This document shows positions 54,485 to 63,141 of a stretch of DNA of 64,000 bases, piece after piece (the stretch's first letter is position 1; each line of letters opens with the position of its first letter). The translations under genes were made by a program, and so were the position numbers. Source of the stretch: Embleya sp042956465 (GTDB lineage: Bacteria; Actinomycetota; Actinomycetes; Streptomycetales; Streptomycetaceae); the NCBI RefSeq assembly GCF_042956465.1, contig NZ_JBIBGL010000002.1, positions 248,001 through 312,000 of the forward strand. Reading direction: 5' to 3'. The notes under the pieces were generated by a model. It was not told the DNA's origin. It worked only from the letters and a program-made list of their open reading frames with translations, and made no database searches.

Positions 54485-54859
54485 TCAGTCGGCGAACTCG
54501 TCGAGCACTTCCTGCAGGGTGTCCCGCACGCCCAGCACATCGATCAGGCCGGTCATCCGCAGCGTCGCGCGGACGTTGCGATCGGGTGCGGCCAGGCGCA
54601 GTTCGCCGGAGAAGGCGTGCATCGACTTGAACGCGTCTATCAACACACCCAGGCCGACCGAGTCGCAGAAGTTCAGCCCGGTGGCGTCCACGACCACCCG
54701 GCGACATCCGCCGTCGATCAGCTCGATCAGCGTGCGATGCAGCAACGGGGCGTTGTGCAGGTCCAGTTCGCCGGCCAGGTGGACGACCGCACAGCCGCGC
54801 CAGATCGTCACTCCGGTGACGGGGTGTTCCTGCCCGAGCGTGCCCAAGCGCGCGATCAT
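54485..54859 (-). CDS. STAS-domain anti-sigma factor antagonist
   Basis: A 124-residue STAS protein of the SpoIIAA/RsbV type. The phosphorylation site is Ser67 in LNFCDSVGLGVLI, with the N-terminal strand CAVVHLAGELDLHNAPLL. Such proteins bind anti-sigma kinases when unphosphorylated and release a sigma factor. No RsbW-like kinase or SigB-type sigma lies in the window. AAAGGT is 7 bases before the ATG. Confidence 0.9.
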   Translation of the reverse strand: MIARLGTLGQEHPVTGVTIWRGCAVVHLAGELDLHNAPLLHRTLIELIDGGCRRVVVDATGLNFCDSVGLGVLIDAFKSMHAFSGELRLAAPDRNVRATLRMTGLIDVLGVRDTLQEVLDEFAD

Positions 54860-55189
54860 GGCTGCGACCTTTCAGCGGCCGGACGTACCGCCGCGCCGAT
54901 ACGGCGCCGGCAAGGGCATTGTGGGCCATCCGCGGTGGTGCCGGACAGCCCCTCGACGGGTCGTTTTTTGCGCGGTGGGCCGAACGGGTGGGTCTTGTCC
55001 GGGTAACGGCCGGTCGGTTCCCGTCGCCGCCGCACGCCACGCGCCCCCGCGGTCACCGGAAGCGGCCCCGTGGTCACCGCGAGAGGCCGGCGCGGGACCG
55101 CCCCGTGTCCACCGAGGCGGTGGTCGCGCACCGGGAACCGCCCGGTGGTCACCGGAGAGGGCGGGCGCCCACCGGAAGCCGCTTGGTGC
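54860..55189. other. Intergenic region with short GGTCACCG repeats
   Basis: A 330-bp gap between two minus-strand genes. It contains GGTCACCGGAAG-like phrases at 55051, 55072 and 55147 plus degraded copies (CCACCGAGG, CCACCGGAAG). No gene is supported. Confidence 0.5.
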
Positions 55190-56440
55190 TCACAGGAACG
55201 TGTGGCCCTCGCCCCGGTAGGTGGGCACCGTACGCACCACCCGATCGCCCTCGACCAGATGCAACGCGTCGAAGCGCTCGCACAGTTCGCCCGCCTTGGC
55301 GTGTCGGAACCACACCGAGTCGCCGATCCGCAGGTCGTCCGCCGGCGCGCCGCGCAGCGGCGTCTGTACCTCGCCCGCCGCCTCCTGCGGCTGGTACGAC
55401 AGGCCCTGCGGCAGGTACGGCTGGGGCAGCCGGTCGGCCGCGGGCACTCCCGACGCCGGGTAGCCGCCGCCGAGCACGGTCACGCAGCCGTGTCCGGCGC
55501 GGCGCACCACGGGCAGTGCGAACAGCGCGGCGGGGCGGCCCCGGAAGCAGGTGTAGTGGTCGAACAGGCGCGGTTGGAAGAGCCCGGACCCGGCCGCGAC
55601 CTCGGTGATCGAGGACTCCGCGGCGGTGCGCTCGACGCTGCCGGTGCCGCCGCCGTTGACGAACTCCAGCGGAGCGATCGCGCGCACCGCACGGACGATC
55701 TCGGCCCGGCGCCGGCTCAGTTCGGCACCGGCCCTGGCCTGCATCGCGCGCAGGATCCGGCCGTAGAGCGCGCGGCCCTCGGGCGCGTCGCCGACGCCCG
55801 CGATGTGCGCCTCGTAGGCCATCAGCCCCACGAGTCGAAAGCCCGGCCGGCGGGTGACCGCCTCGGCGACCGCGACCACCTGTTCCGGCGTGTGCAGCGG
55901 CGAGCGGTGTGCCCCGATGTGCACCCGGCCGCCGAGCGGTTGCCAGGAGGTGTCGATGTCCACGCACACCCGCAGCTCGGCGCGGGGCCGCACGTCCGCG
56001 ATCGCGCGCTCGATCAGGTCCAGTTGGGCCGGGTCGTCGATCATGATCGTCACCCGCGCGGCGGCCTCGGCGTCCGCCGCCAGCCGGCGATAGCCGGCGC
56101 GGTCCGTCGAGGGATAGGCCACCAGGATGTCGGTGATTCCCTCGCTCGCCAGCCACAGTCCCTCGGGCAGGGTGAACGCCATCACGCCGCGAAAGCCGTC
56201 CAGCGCCAACACCTCGTGCAGCAGCGGCAGGCAGCGCACCGACTTGCTCGCCACCCGCACCGGCGTGCCGCCCGCGCGGCGCACCAGATCCGCGGCGTTG
56301 GCCCGGTAGGCGGCCAGGTCCACGATCGCGAACGGCGCGTCCAGGTGCGCGGTGGCCCGGTCGTAGCGGGAACGATCGGCGCCGAGGGTGGGCGGCGCGG
56401 CGGGAGCGGGCGCGGGCGGCGCGGCGGTGAGAGGAGCCAT
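55190..56440 (-). CDS. Amino-acid deaminase/aldolase, PLP fold type III
   Basis: A 416-residue PLP enzyme of the alanine racemase / D-threonine aldolase fold. The PLP lysine is Lys66 in VRVASKSVRC, and the barrel includes LRVCVDIDTSWQP and LVGLMAYEAHIAGVGD; the C-terminal beta domain carries the metal-site-like segment GDSVWFRHAKAGELCERF. It likely acts on a D- or beta-hydroxy amino acid; the exact reaction is unknown. The first 20 residues are Ala/Pro-rich. Confidence 0.85.
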   Translation of the reverse strand: MAPLTAAPPAPAPAAPPTLGADRSRYDRATAHLDAPFAIVDLAAYRANAADLVRRAGGTPVRVASKSVRCLPLLHEVLALDGFRGVMAFTLPEGLWLASEGITDILVAYPSTDRAGYRRLAADAEAAARVTIMIDDPAQLDLIERAIADVRPRAELRVCVDIDTSWQPLGGRVHIGAHRSPLHTPEQVVAVAEAVTRRPGFRLVGLMAYEAHIAGVGDAPEGRALYGRILRAMQARAGAELSRRRAEIVRAVRAIAPLEFVNGGGTGSVERTAAESSITEVAAGSGLFQPRLFDHYTCFRGRPAALFALPVVRRAGHGCVTVLGGGYPASGVPAADRLPQPYLPQGLSYQPQEAAGEVQTPLRGAPADDLRIGDSVWFRHAKAGELCERFDALHLVEGDRVVRTVPTYRGEGHTFL

Positions 56441-56527
56441 TCCCGCAGCCTGCCAGATCGGCGTACCGACCGGTAGGACTCATCGGCGGCGGGTGAACGT
56501 TGCCGGGTGTGGCATTAGCTTGATCGT

Positions 56528-58315
56528 ATGAGTCACCCCGAGCGAGTGCGGGCCCTCGATCTGATCGAACGTGTCCTGGATCCGGGCAGTTTCCGGGCCT
56601 GGAACGACCCGCTGCCCACGCTCGCGGCACCGGATCCGGCGTACGCGGCGGAGTTGGCGGCGGCCCGCGCCCGGACCGGCCTGGACGAGGCGCTGGTCAC
56701 CGGGGAGGGCCGGATCCACGGCCGCCGGGTGGCGGTGGCCGCATGCGAGTTCGACTTCCTGGCCGGCTCGATCGGTGTGGCGGGCGCCGAACGGCTCACC
56801 CTCGCGGTGGAGCGGGCCACCGCCGAGGGCCTGCCGCTGGTCGCCTCGCCCACCTCCGGCGGTACCCGCATGCAGGAGGGCACGGTCGCGTTCCTGCAGA
56901 TGGTCAAGATCTCCGCCGCGGTGGCCGCACACCGCGCCGCGGGCCTGCCCTACCTCGTCTACCTGCGCCACCCCACCACGGGCGGCGTCTTCGCCTCCTG
57001 GGGCTCGCTCGGGCACGTCACCGCCGCCCAGCCCGGCGCGCTGATCGGCTTCCTCGGCCCGCGCGTGTACGAGGCGCTGCACCAGCAGCCGTTCCCGACC
57101 GGCGTCCAGGTCGCGGAGAACCTGTACGAACACGGTCTGATCGACGCGGTCGTGCCGCCGGAGGAACTGCGTCAGGTCGCGATCCGGGTCTTCGACGTGC
57201 TCGACTCGGGCACGGCGGCGTCGGGGCTTTCGGCCGGTGCGCGGGCGTGGGGCCGGCCGGTCGGTACCGCGGCGGCCGGGGGTGCGCCGTCGGGCCCGTT
57301 GCCCGGTACCGCGGCGTCCGGTGGAGGGCCGCCCGGTGCTGCGCGGTCCGGTGCCGCGCCGTCGGGCCCGCTGTCCGGTGTCGCGCCGTCCGGGACCGCG
57401 CTTTCGGGGCCGCCGTCCGGTGGCGTGGCGTTCGATACCGCGCCGGTGCCGCCGGGCGAGCCGGCGGTCGGTTCGGCGCTCGGTACGCAGCCGGGGCCGG
57501 TGCCCGAGGACCGTGTCGGGCCGCCGACCGACGTGCCGGCGTGGACGTCGGTGGAGCGGTCGCGCGATCCGCGCCGTCCGGGGCTGCGCACGCTGTTGCG
57601 GCACGGCGCGCGCTCGGTGACCCCGCTGCGTGGGACCGGCGAGGGGGAGAGCGAGCCGGCGCTGCGCCTGGTGCTGGCCCGGTTCGGGGCCGGTCCGGGA
57701 CCCGGCGCGCCGTGCGTGGTGCTGGGCCAGGACCGTACCCGGCAGAGCGAGCACGGTCCCTTCGGCCCGGCCGGGCTGCGTCAGGCCCGGCGGGGCATGC
57801 GGCTGGCCGCCGAATTGGGGTTGCCGTTGGTGACGGTGGTGGACACCGCCGGCGCCGCGCTCTCGCGCGAGGCCGAGGAGGGCGGTCTGGCCGGCGAGAT
57901 CGCCCGCTGCCTGGCCGAGTTGGTGCTGTTGCGCGCGCCGACCGTGTGCCTGCTGCTCGGCCAGGGCTCCGGCGGCGGTGCGCTCGCGCTGCTTCCCGCC
58001 GACCGGGTGATCTGCGCGCGGCACGGCTGGTTGTCGCCGCTGCCTCCGGAGGGCGCGGCGGCGATCCTGTACCGCAGCACCGAGCGGGCCGCCGAGATCG
58101 CCGGGCGCCAGGGGATCCGCTCCGCCGACCTGTACCGGGACCGGATCGTGGACCGGGTGGTGCCCGAGTACCCGGACGCCGCCGAGGAGCCCGAGGCGTT
58201 CGTGCGCCGGGTGGCGGCCGTGCTCGACCACGAGCTGAGCACGTTGCGGGCCCTGGACGCGGACGAGCGGCTGGCCGCGCGGATGGCCCGCTATCGGCGT
58301 CTCGGCCTCTCGTGA
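56528..58315 (+). CDS. Fused acyl-CoA carboxylase carboxyltransferase (beta-alpha)
   Basis: A 595-residue protein joining the beta (1-225) and alpha (about 350-595) carboxyltransferase halves. The first has the acyl-CoA site SPTSGGTRMQEGTVAFLQM and PTTGGVFASWGSLG; the second VTVVDTAGAALSREAEEGGLAGEIAR and LGQGSGGGALALL. It would transfer carboxyl from biotin to an acyl-CoA. No zinc ribbon, biotin carboxylase or biotin carrier is encoded nearby. The two halves are joined by a 110-residue linker (229-340) of imperfect SGxAPSGPLSG repeats. Confidence 0.9.
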   Translation: MSHPERVRALDLIERVLDPGSFRAWNDPLPTLAAPDPAYAAELAAARARTGLDEALVTGEGRIHGRRVAVAACEFDFLAGSIGVAGAERLTLAVERATAEGLPLVASPTSGGTRMQEGTVAFLQMVKISAAVAAHRAAGLPYLVYLRHPTTGGVFASWGSLGHVTAAQPGALIGFLGPRVYEALHQQPFPTGVQVAENLYEHGLIDAVVPPEELRQVAIRVFDVLDSGTAASGLSAGARAWGRPVGTAAAGGAPSGPLPGTAASGGGPPGAARSGAAPSGPLSGVAPSGTALSGPPSGGVAFDTAPVPPGEPAVGSALGTQPGPVPEDRVGPPTDVPAWTSVERSRDPRRPGLRTLLRHGARSVTPLRGTGEGESEPALRLVLARFGAGPGPGAPCVVLGQDRTRQSEHGPFGPAGLRQARRGMRLAAELGLPLVTVVDTAGAALSREAEEGGLAGEIARCLAELVLLRAPTVCLLLGQGSGGGALALLPADRVICARHGWLSPLPPEGAAAILYRSTERAAEIAGRQGIRSADLYRDRIVDRVVPEYPDAAEEPEAFVRRVAAVLDHELSTLRALDADERLAARMARYRRLGLS

Positions 58316-58714
58316 GTGATCCGGGTGTCACTCGAACGGGTGAGCTTGCTGGGAGTCCCGGACGGCAAATCCCGCCGGTTCCTACGCTGAACCCGGTTCG
58401 GGAACCGGACCGGTCACAGCCCACCCGTCCGAGCACGGGCCAGGACGGGCCGGCTCGGCCCGGCGCTCGGCCCGTTCGGGACGCGACGCCTCGAGGAAGC
58501 CGTCGTGGCTCGATCCGGTTCGGGCGAGCCGGACCTCGGTAGGGGTCGCGGGTCGGCAAGTGGTCGTCGACCCGCGTCCTTACCGTGGCGGTGCGGCAGC
58601 GGCGGGACGGGAGGCCGGAGCGGTATCGGGGCCGGGCGTTCGAGGGGTGTGATCGGGGGCGGGGTGGACGCCTCGCGGGATGAGCTTCGTCTGGGGCGGC
58701 ACTAGAGTCGACGG
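58316..58714. other. Intergenic region upstream of the SseB-like gene
   Basis: A 399-bp gap. An inverted repeat CCGGTT-CGGG-AACCGG is at 58393-58408 and a weaker GAGTGA/TCACTC pair overlaps the preceding stop. A 66-codon frame from 58505 with a GAGGAA site has poor third-position GC and is not called. TAGAGT at 58703-58708 is the -10 for the next gene. Confidence 0.5.
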
Positions 58715-59452
58715 GTGGATTTCAGCGGCAAGAGCATTCCCGACACCGGTTTTCCCGACGACGACGGCAGCGCGGATCCGGCGCTGGCCGAGGCCCTGGC
58801 GGCTCGGGAGGTGGACGACGAGGCGGTCTCGCTGGCGTTGCGCGAGGCGCGGCTGCTGGTACCGGTCGTGGCGATCCTGACCGAGGAGGAGGACGTGGCG
58901 CCGGGGGAGCTGCGCCGGGAGAAGTCCAGCGACATGGCGGTGCCCACGATCCAGGGGCCGGACGGGCGCCGGGCGCTGCCCGCGTTCACCTCGGTGGCGG
59001 CGCTGGCCCGCTGGCGGTCGGACGCGCGGCCGATCCCGGTCGAGGCCGCGCGCGCCGCGCACGCCGCGTACGCGGAGGAGGCGGACACGCTGCTGCTGGA
59101 CCTGGCCGGGCCGCATCCGTACGAGCTCAGCGGGAGTCGGCTGCGGGCGGTGGCCGAGGGGCGCGCACACGTGGCGCCGCATCGGGATCCGGACGTCCTG
59201 GGCGCGGTGCGGGCGGCGGTGGTGCCGGAGGGGGCCGTCTCGGCGGTCTACCTGACCGAGGGCGGCGGACACGAGCTGACCCTGAGCCTGGTCGCGGCGG
59301 CCTCACCGACCGAGGTCACCGAGGCCGCGCGGCGGATCGTGGGACGACTGGCCGAGGACGACGTGGTACGGGCGCGGTTGGACCGCGGCCTGGACCTGGA
59401 GATGTTGCCTCCCGGCAGCGCACTCGACGTGGAACCGCTGTACGTGCGCTGA
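58715..59452 (+). CDS. SseB family protein
   Basis: A 245-residue protein with the SseB N-terminal-type domain (LREARLLVPVVAILTEEE...MAVPTIQGPDGRRALPAFTSVAALARW). The family is named after enhanced serine sensitivity in E. coli; its biochemical role is not established. The GTG at 58715 follows TAGAGT by 6 bases, a leaderless start. A C-terminal domain (SAVYLTEGGGHELTLSLVA) is shared with actinobacterial homologues. Confidence 0.85.
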   Translation: MDFSGKSIPDTGFPDDDGSADPALAEALAAREVDDEAVSLALREARLLVPVVAILTEEEDVAPGELRREKSSDMAVPTIQGPDGRRALPAFTSVAALARWRSDARPIPVEAARAAHAAYAEEADTLLLDLAGPHPYELSGSRLRAVAEGRAHVAPHRDPDVLGAVRAAVVPEGAVSAVYLTEGGGHELTLSLVAAASPTEVTEAARRIVGRLAEDDVVRARLDRGLDLEMLPPGSALDVEPLYVR

Positions 59453-59793
59453 GCACTCGGGCACTCGTGCGCGGAGCGCGCGGGTGGTGACGGACCGGCC
59501 CGGAGCCCACATGTGTCGGATGAGCCGGGTCGGGCCGACCCGGCCTGCGGCCTGCTTGTCCGCAAACGCCGGACGGGCTGGGTGGCCCGGATTGCTTTTG
59601 GATCGGGCGTATGGCTCCGGGCCGGGGCGGATGGCTTCGAACCGGCTGCATGATCTCGGATCGGGCCTACGGTTTCGGGTCGGGCGGCGCCGGAGGAACT
59701 GTCGGATGGAACCGCCATCCGGGTGTTTCTCCGGCGCGCCGAGCCGGGGCACCGGGGGACGCGATCCGAGGCACCCGGAGTCGCGAGAGCGGA
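59453..59793. other. Intergenic region, no gene seen
   Basis: A 341-bp gap between convergent genes, with repeated GGATCGGGC / TCGGGTCGGGC phrases and several weak GC dyads but no supportable gene. It may contain terminators for both neighbours. Confidence 0.4.
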
Positions 59794-60186
59794 TCAGGCG
59801 TGGACCGGGCCGGTGAGTTTTTCGCCGGGGCCCTTGCCTGCCTGGTCGGGGTGTGTGGAGGCCTCGCGGAAGGCGAGTTGCAGGGTCTTCAGGCCGTCGC
59901 GGAGCGGGCCCGCGTGGTAGGAGCCGACTTCGGGGGCGGCCGCGGTGACCAGGCCCGCGAGGGCGGTGATCAGCTTGCGGGCCTCGTCCAGGTCCTTGTG
60001 CGCCTCGCCGTCCTCGGCCAGGCCGAGTTTGACCGCCGCCGCGCTCATCAGGTGCACGGACAAGGTGGTGATGACCTCGACGGCCGGCACGTCTGCGATG
60101 TCCCGGGTCATCGTCTCGACCCCATCGGGGCGGTCGGCGACGTCGTCGGAGGGGTCGGGTGACAGGGGTGGGGCGCTCTCGCTCAT
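59794..60186 (-). CDS. DUF1844 family protein
   Basis: A 130-residue protein with the DUF1844 core (VPAVEVITTLSVHLMSAAAVKLGLAEDG...DLDEARKLITALAGLV). ATG 60186. It is divergent from infC, a standard arrangement in actinomycetes. Function unknown. Confidence 0.88.
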   Translation of the reverse strand: MSESAPPLSPDPSDDVADRPDGVETMTRDIADVPAVEVITTLSVHLMSAAAVKLGLAEDGEAHKDLDEARKLITALAGLVTAAAPEVGSYHAGPLRDGLKTLQLAFREASTHPDQAGKGPGEKLTGPVHA

Positions 60187-60232
60187 GTGCCCAGTCTCGG
60201 GTATGCCCCGGAATCGGGGAACAACGGGGCCC

Positions 60233-60260
60233 TTCGGCATGTTCGAGCCAGTGGTAGAGT
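60233..60260 (+). promoter_or_regulatory. Probable infC operon promoter
   Basis: -35-like TTCGGC (60233-60238), 16-base spacer, -10 TAGAGT (60255-60260). It gives a leader of nearly 300 bases before infC, room for the attenuator at 60424-60453. Confidence 0.5.
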
Positions 60261-60423
60261 GGTGTATCGACCGACCGGGCATCTGCATGCCCGGCCTGCA
60301 AGCGGAGGCTCCGTCTCCCACCCGATCGACCTCACGGACGACGGGTACCGGTCCGGCGTGACGCACTTCGTGTGCGTTCGTTTCACGTTCGCCGCCCTTG
60401 GGCGGCTTCGTTGCCGGTGGTGG

Positions 60424-60453
60424 AGCCTCGCATGCAACCGTGCGAGGCTTTTT
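60424..60453 (+). promoter_or_regulatory. Attenuator-type terminator in the infC leader
   Basis: Perfect 9-bp stem AGCCTCGCA / TGCGAGGCT with an 8-base loop followed by a run of T, 104 bp upstream of the infC start. It is a classical intrinsic terminator placed within the leader rather than after a gene, preceded by two small hairpins (CGCACTTCGTGTGCG, GCCGCCCTTGGGCGGC). Suggests control of the infC-rpmI-rplT operon by premature termination. Confidence 0.7.
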
Positions 60454-60556
60454 CGCGTTGCCTGGATGGCTTTGCGAGGGTCTGGCTCGGGGGGAAGTTA
60501 CACCGAGACAAATGTGGCCGCTTCGCCCGCGGTCGCTTCAGGTATGAGGAGGCCCC

Positions 60557-61282
60557 ATCAGCGCCGAGCCCCGCATCAACGACCGGATTCGCGTCCCCGA
60601 GGTGCGACTCGTTGGTCCTGGCGGCGAGCAGGTCGGAATCGTCCCGCTGGCCAAGGCCATGGAACTTGCCCAGGAGTACGACCTCGACCTCGTCGAGGTC
60701 GCGGCCAACGCCCGGCCGCCGGTCTGCAAGCTCATGGACTACGGCAAGTTCAAGTACGAGTCGGCCATGAAGGCCCGTGAAGCGCGCAAGAACCAGGCGC
60801 ACACGGTCATCAAGGAGATGAAGCTCCGGCCGAAGATCGACCCGCACGACTATGACACCAAGAAGGGTCACGTCGAGCGGTTCCTGAAGCAGGGCGACAA
60901 GGTCAAGATCACGATCATGTTCCGTGGTCGCGAGCAGTCCCGGCCCGAGTTGGGCTACCGACTGCTGCAGCGCCTCGCGACGGACGTCCAGGACCTCGGG
61001 TTCATCGAGTCGAACCCGAAGCAGGACGGCCGCAACATGATCATGGTTCTCGGCCCGCACAAGAAGAAGACCGAGGCCATGGCCGAGGCCCGCGAGGCCC
61101 AGGCGGCTCGCAAGGACGCTCGCCGTGTTGCCGTCGAGGCCGGGGACGATCACCCCGACGAGACGGAAACCGCGGACGCTCCCGAGGCTGCCGAAGCCGA
61201 GGCCGCCCCGGCCGAAGCCGCTCCGGCCGCCGAGGCCCCCGTCGCGAGCGACGCGGAGCCGAAGGCCGACGAGCAGGTCTGA
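60557..61282 (+). CDS. infC: Translation initiation factor IF-3
   Basis: A 241-residue IF-3. It binds the 30S subunit and rejects wrong starts. The family's N-terminal block SAEPRINDRIRVPEVRLVG begins just after an AUC codon at 60557, which has GAGGAGG 4 bases upstream. An in-frame stop at 60545-60547 excludes any earlier start, and GTG 60602 would remove conserved residues. The N domain, linker and C domain (KEMKLRPKIDPHDYDTKKGH) are complete; an Ala/Glu-rich tail of about 50 residues is typical of actinomycetes. The rare start codon fits autoregulation by IF-3. Confidence 0.95.
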   Translation: MSAEPRINDRIRVPEVRLVGPGGEQVGIVPLAKAMELAQEYDLDLVEVAANARPPVCKLMDYGKFKYESAMKAREARKNQAHTVIKEMKLRPKIDPHDYDTKKGHVERFLKQGDKVKITIMFRGREQSRPELGYRLLQRLATDVQDLGFIESNPKQDGRNMIMVLGPHKKKTEAMAEAREAQAARKDARRVAVEAGDDHPDETETADAPEAAEAEAAPAEAAPAAEAPVASDAEPKADEQV

Positions 61283-61329
61283 CCCGGAACGGGTCGCCCC
61301 GCGCCCGATATGCACACACACCTGTGCCT

Positions 61330-61347
61330 GCCCGGTCCCCACCGGGC
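61330..61347 (+). promoter_or_regulatory. Hairpin between infC and rpmI
   Basis: GCCCGGT-CCCC-ACCGGGC, a perfect 7-bp stem 32 bp upstream of rpmI. It may control L35/L20 translation or partial termination. Confidence 0.4.
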
Positions 61348-61378
61348 GGGTGCGGCACGACGAGGAGACTGCGGCGAC

Positions 61379-61573
61379 ATGCCGAAGAACAAGACCCACA
61401 GCGGTGCCAGCAAGCGCTTTCGTATCACCGGCTCCGGCAAGGTGCTGCGTCAGCGTGCGGGTCGCCGTCACCTTCTCGAACACAAGCCCTCGACCCTGAC
61501 CCGGCGGCTCGCCGGTGTCGTCGAGGTGGCCCCGGCCGACGCCAAGAAGATCAAGAAGCTGCTCAAGAAGTAG
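61379..61573 (+). CDS. rpmI: 50S ribosomal protein L35
   Basis: A 64-residue basic protein with the full L35 pattern MPKNKTHSGASKRFRITGSGKV and HLLEHKPSTLTRRL. GAGGAG lies 11 bases before the ATG. Second gene of the infC operon. Confidence 0.97.
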   Translation: MPKNKTHSGASKRFRITGSGKVLRQRAGRRHLLEHKPSTLTRRLAGVVEVAPADAKKIKKLLKK

Positions 61574-61690
61574 TAGGCAGCAGTCGTCGCACCGGCTGAC
61601 GAGAACCCACCGGTCGGCGACCGGCGACGGTCCCAGACTTACCCGGGCCGCGGTCGATACACCGCGGTCTGACATCAAGGAGTTCATCAA

Positions 61691-62083
61691 GTGGCACGCG
61701 TCAAGCGGTCAGTCAACGCCCACAAGAAGCGTCGCGTCATCCTCGAGCGGGCGTCCGGCTACCGCGGCCAGCGGTCCCGTCTGTACAGGAAGGCCAAGGA
61801 GCAGGTCACCCACTCCATGGTCTACAACTACAACGACCGCAAGAAGCGGAAGGGGGACTTCCGTCAGCTGTGGATCCAGCGCATCAACGCCGCTGCCCGC
61901 CTGAACGGAATGACCTACAACCGCTTCGTGCAGGGCCTCAAGGCCGCCGGTGTGGAGATCGACCGCAAGATGCTCGCCGAGCTCGCGGTCAACGACGCCC
62001 CGGCGTTCGCCGCCCTCGTCGAGGTGGCGCAGAAGGCCCTCCCGGCCGATGTCAACGCGAAGAAGGAAGACGCCGCGGCCTGA
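61691..62083 (+). CDS. rplT: 50S ribosomal protein L20
   Basis: A 130-residue L20: MARVKRSVNAHKKRRVILERASGYRGQRSRLYRKAKEQ, with the globular C-terminal RNA-binding domain. GTG start with AAGGAG 8 bases upstream. Needed early in 50S assembly and, in other bacteria, a repressor of its own operon. Confidence 0.97.
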   Translation: MARVKRSVNAHKKRRVILERASGYRGQRSRLYRKAKEQVTHSMVYNYNDRKKRKGDFRQLWIQRINAAARLNGMTYNRFVQGLKAAGVEIDRKMLAELAVNDAPAFAALVEVAQKALPADVNAKKEDAAA

Positions 62084-62156
62084 TCGTCGACTCACGTCGT
62101 CGATGTCGCGGTACTTCTTACGTCGTTACAGGCCGAGAGCAAAGAACGGTAACGCG

Positions 62157-63005
62157 ATGGCGAGCCCCGAGCTGACGTCCACCCGATCACCACGAGTGGC
62201 GGCGGCCCGGCGGCTCGCCAAACGCGCTTTCCGGGCCCGTGAACGCCTGTTCCTGGCCGAGGGGCCGCAGGCGGTCCGCGAGGCGGTGGCGCTGCCCGGG
62301 ACGTTGCGCGAGCTGTACATCACCCCCGAGGTGGCCGAGCGCTACCCCGATCTGGTCGCGGGCGCGCACGAGGCCCGCGTCCCGGTGTTCACCGCCACCG
62401 ACGAGGTGGTCGCGGCGATCAGCCAGACCGTGACGCCGCAGGGCGTGGTCGCGCTGTGCCGGTTCGTGGACGTGCCGCTGGAGAGCGCGATGGCCGCGCG
62501 GCCGGAGCTGGTCGCGGTGCTCGCGAACGTGCGCGACCCCGGCAACGCCGGCACCGTGCTGCGCGCCGCGGACGCGGCCGGCGCCGAGGCGGTCGTGCTC
62601 ACCGACGCTTCGGTGGACCCGTACAACCCCAAGGCCGTGCGTGCCTCGGTGGGCAGTCTCTTCCACCTGCCGGTGGTCACCGGCGCCCGGATCGAGGACA
62701 CCGTCGCCGCGCTGCGCGCCGCCGGGTTGCGCATCCTGGCCGCGGACGGCGCCGGAGACGCGGACCTGGACGGGGAGTTGGACGCGGGCGGCCTCAGCGG
62801 GCCCACCGCGTGGATATTCGGCAACGAGGCGTGGGGGCTGCCCGAGGAGACCCGGGCGCTGGCCGACGCCGTGGTGCGGGTGCCGATCCACGGGCGGGCC
62901 GAGAGTTTGAACCTGGCGACCGCCGCAGCCGTGTGTCTGTACGCGTCCGCCCGCGCGCAACGCGGGCACGGGGGCTGTCGCTGCGGCGCGCGAAGCGCAC
63001 GATGA
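62157..63005 (+). CDS. TrmH/SpoU-family RNA 2'-O-methyltransferase
   Basis: A 282-residue SPOUT methyltransferase. The N-terminal substrate-binding domain (ARRLAKRAFRARERLFLAEGPQAVREA) precedes the knot motifs 1 VLANVRDPGNAGTVLRAADAAG, 2 WIFGNEAWGLPEE and 3 VPIHGRAESLNLATAAAVCLY. It methylates a ribose in rRNA or tRNA; the target is unknown. It follows rplT by 73 bp, a conserved placement. Confidence 0.93.
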   Translation: MASPELTSTRSPRVAAARRLAKRAFRARERLFLAEGPQAVREAVALPGTLRELYITPEVAERYPDLVAGAHEARVPVFTATDEVVAAISQTVTPQGVVALCRFVDVPLESAMAARPELVAVLANVRDPGNAGTVLRAADAAGAEAVVLTDASVDPYNPKAVRASVGSLFHLPVVTGARIEDTVAALRAAGLRILAADGAGDADLDGELDAGGLSGPTAWIFGNEAWGLPEETRALADAVVRVPIHGRAESLNLATAAAVCLYASARAQRGHGGCRCGARSAR

Positions 63006-63141
63006 CCCCGGCGCACCCGGCTTGACCACCGGTGGCCGGGGAACGAGTCCGTTGCGTCCGCCGCATCCGGACGGCACGTCGTGCGTTGGGATAGTGTGTC
63101 CGGCCCGGAACTCCCTCGGGCCCGAAACGGGAAGGGGGCCG

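Noticed and set aside
55051..55160. A CRISPR-like array of GGTCACCG repeats
   Set aside because: Repeats are short, unequal in spacing and imperfect; no cas genes are present.
58505..58705. A 66-codon frame with a GAGGAA site
   Set aside because: Third-position GC is low for this genome and the peptide is only Gly/Arg/Ser; likely chance.
60602..61282. infC starting at GTG 60602
   Set aside because: It would delete the conserved IF-3 N-terminal block and has no ribosome site, whereas AUC 60557 has both.
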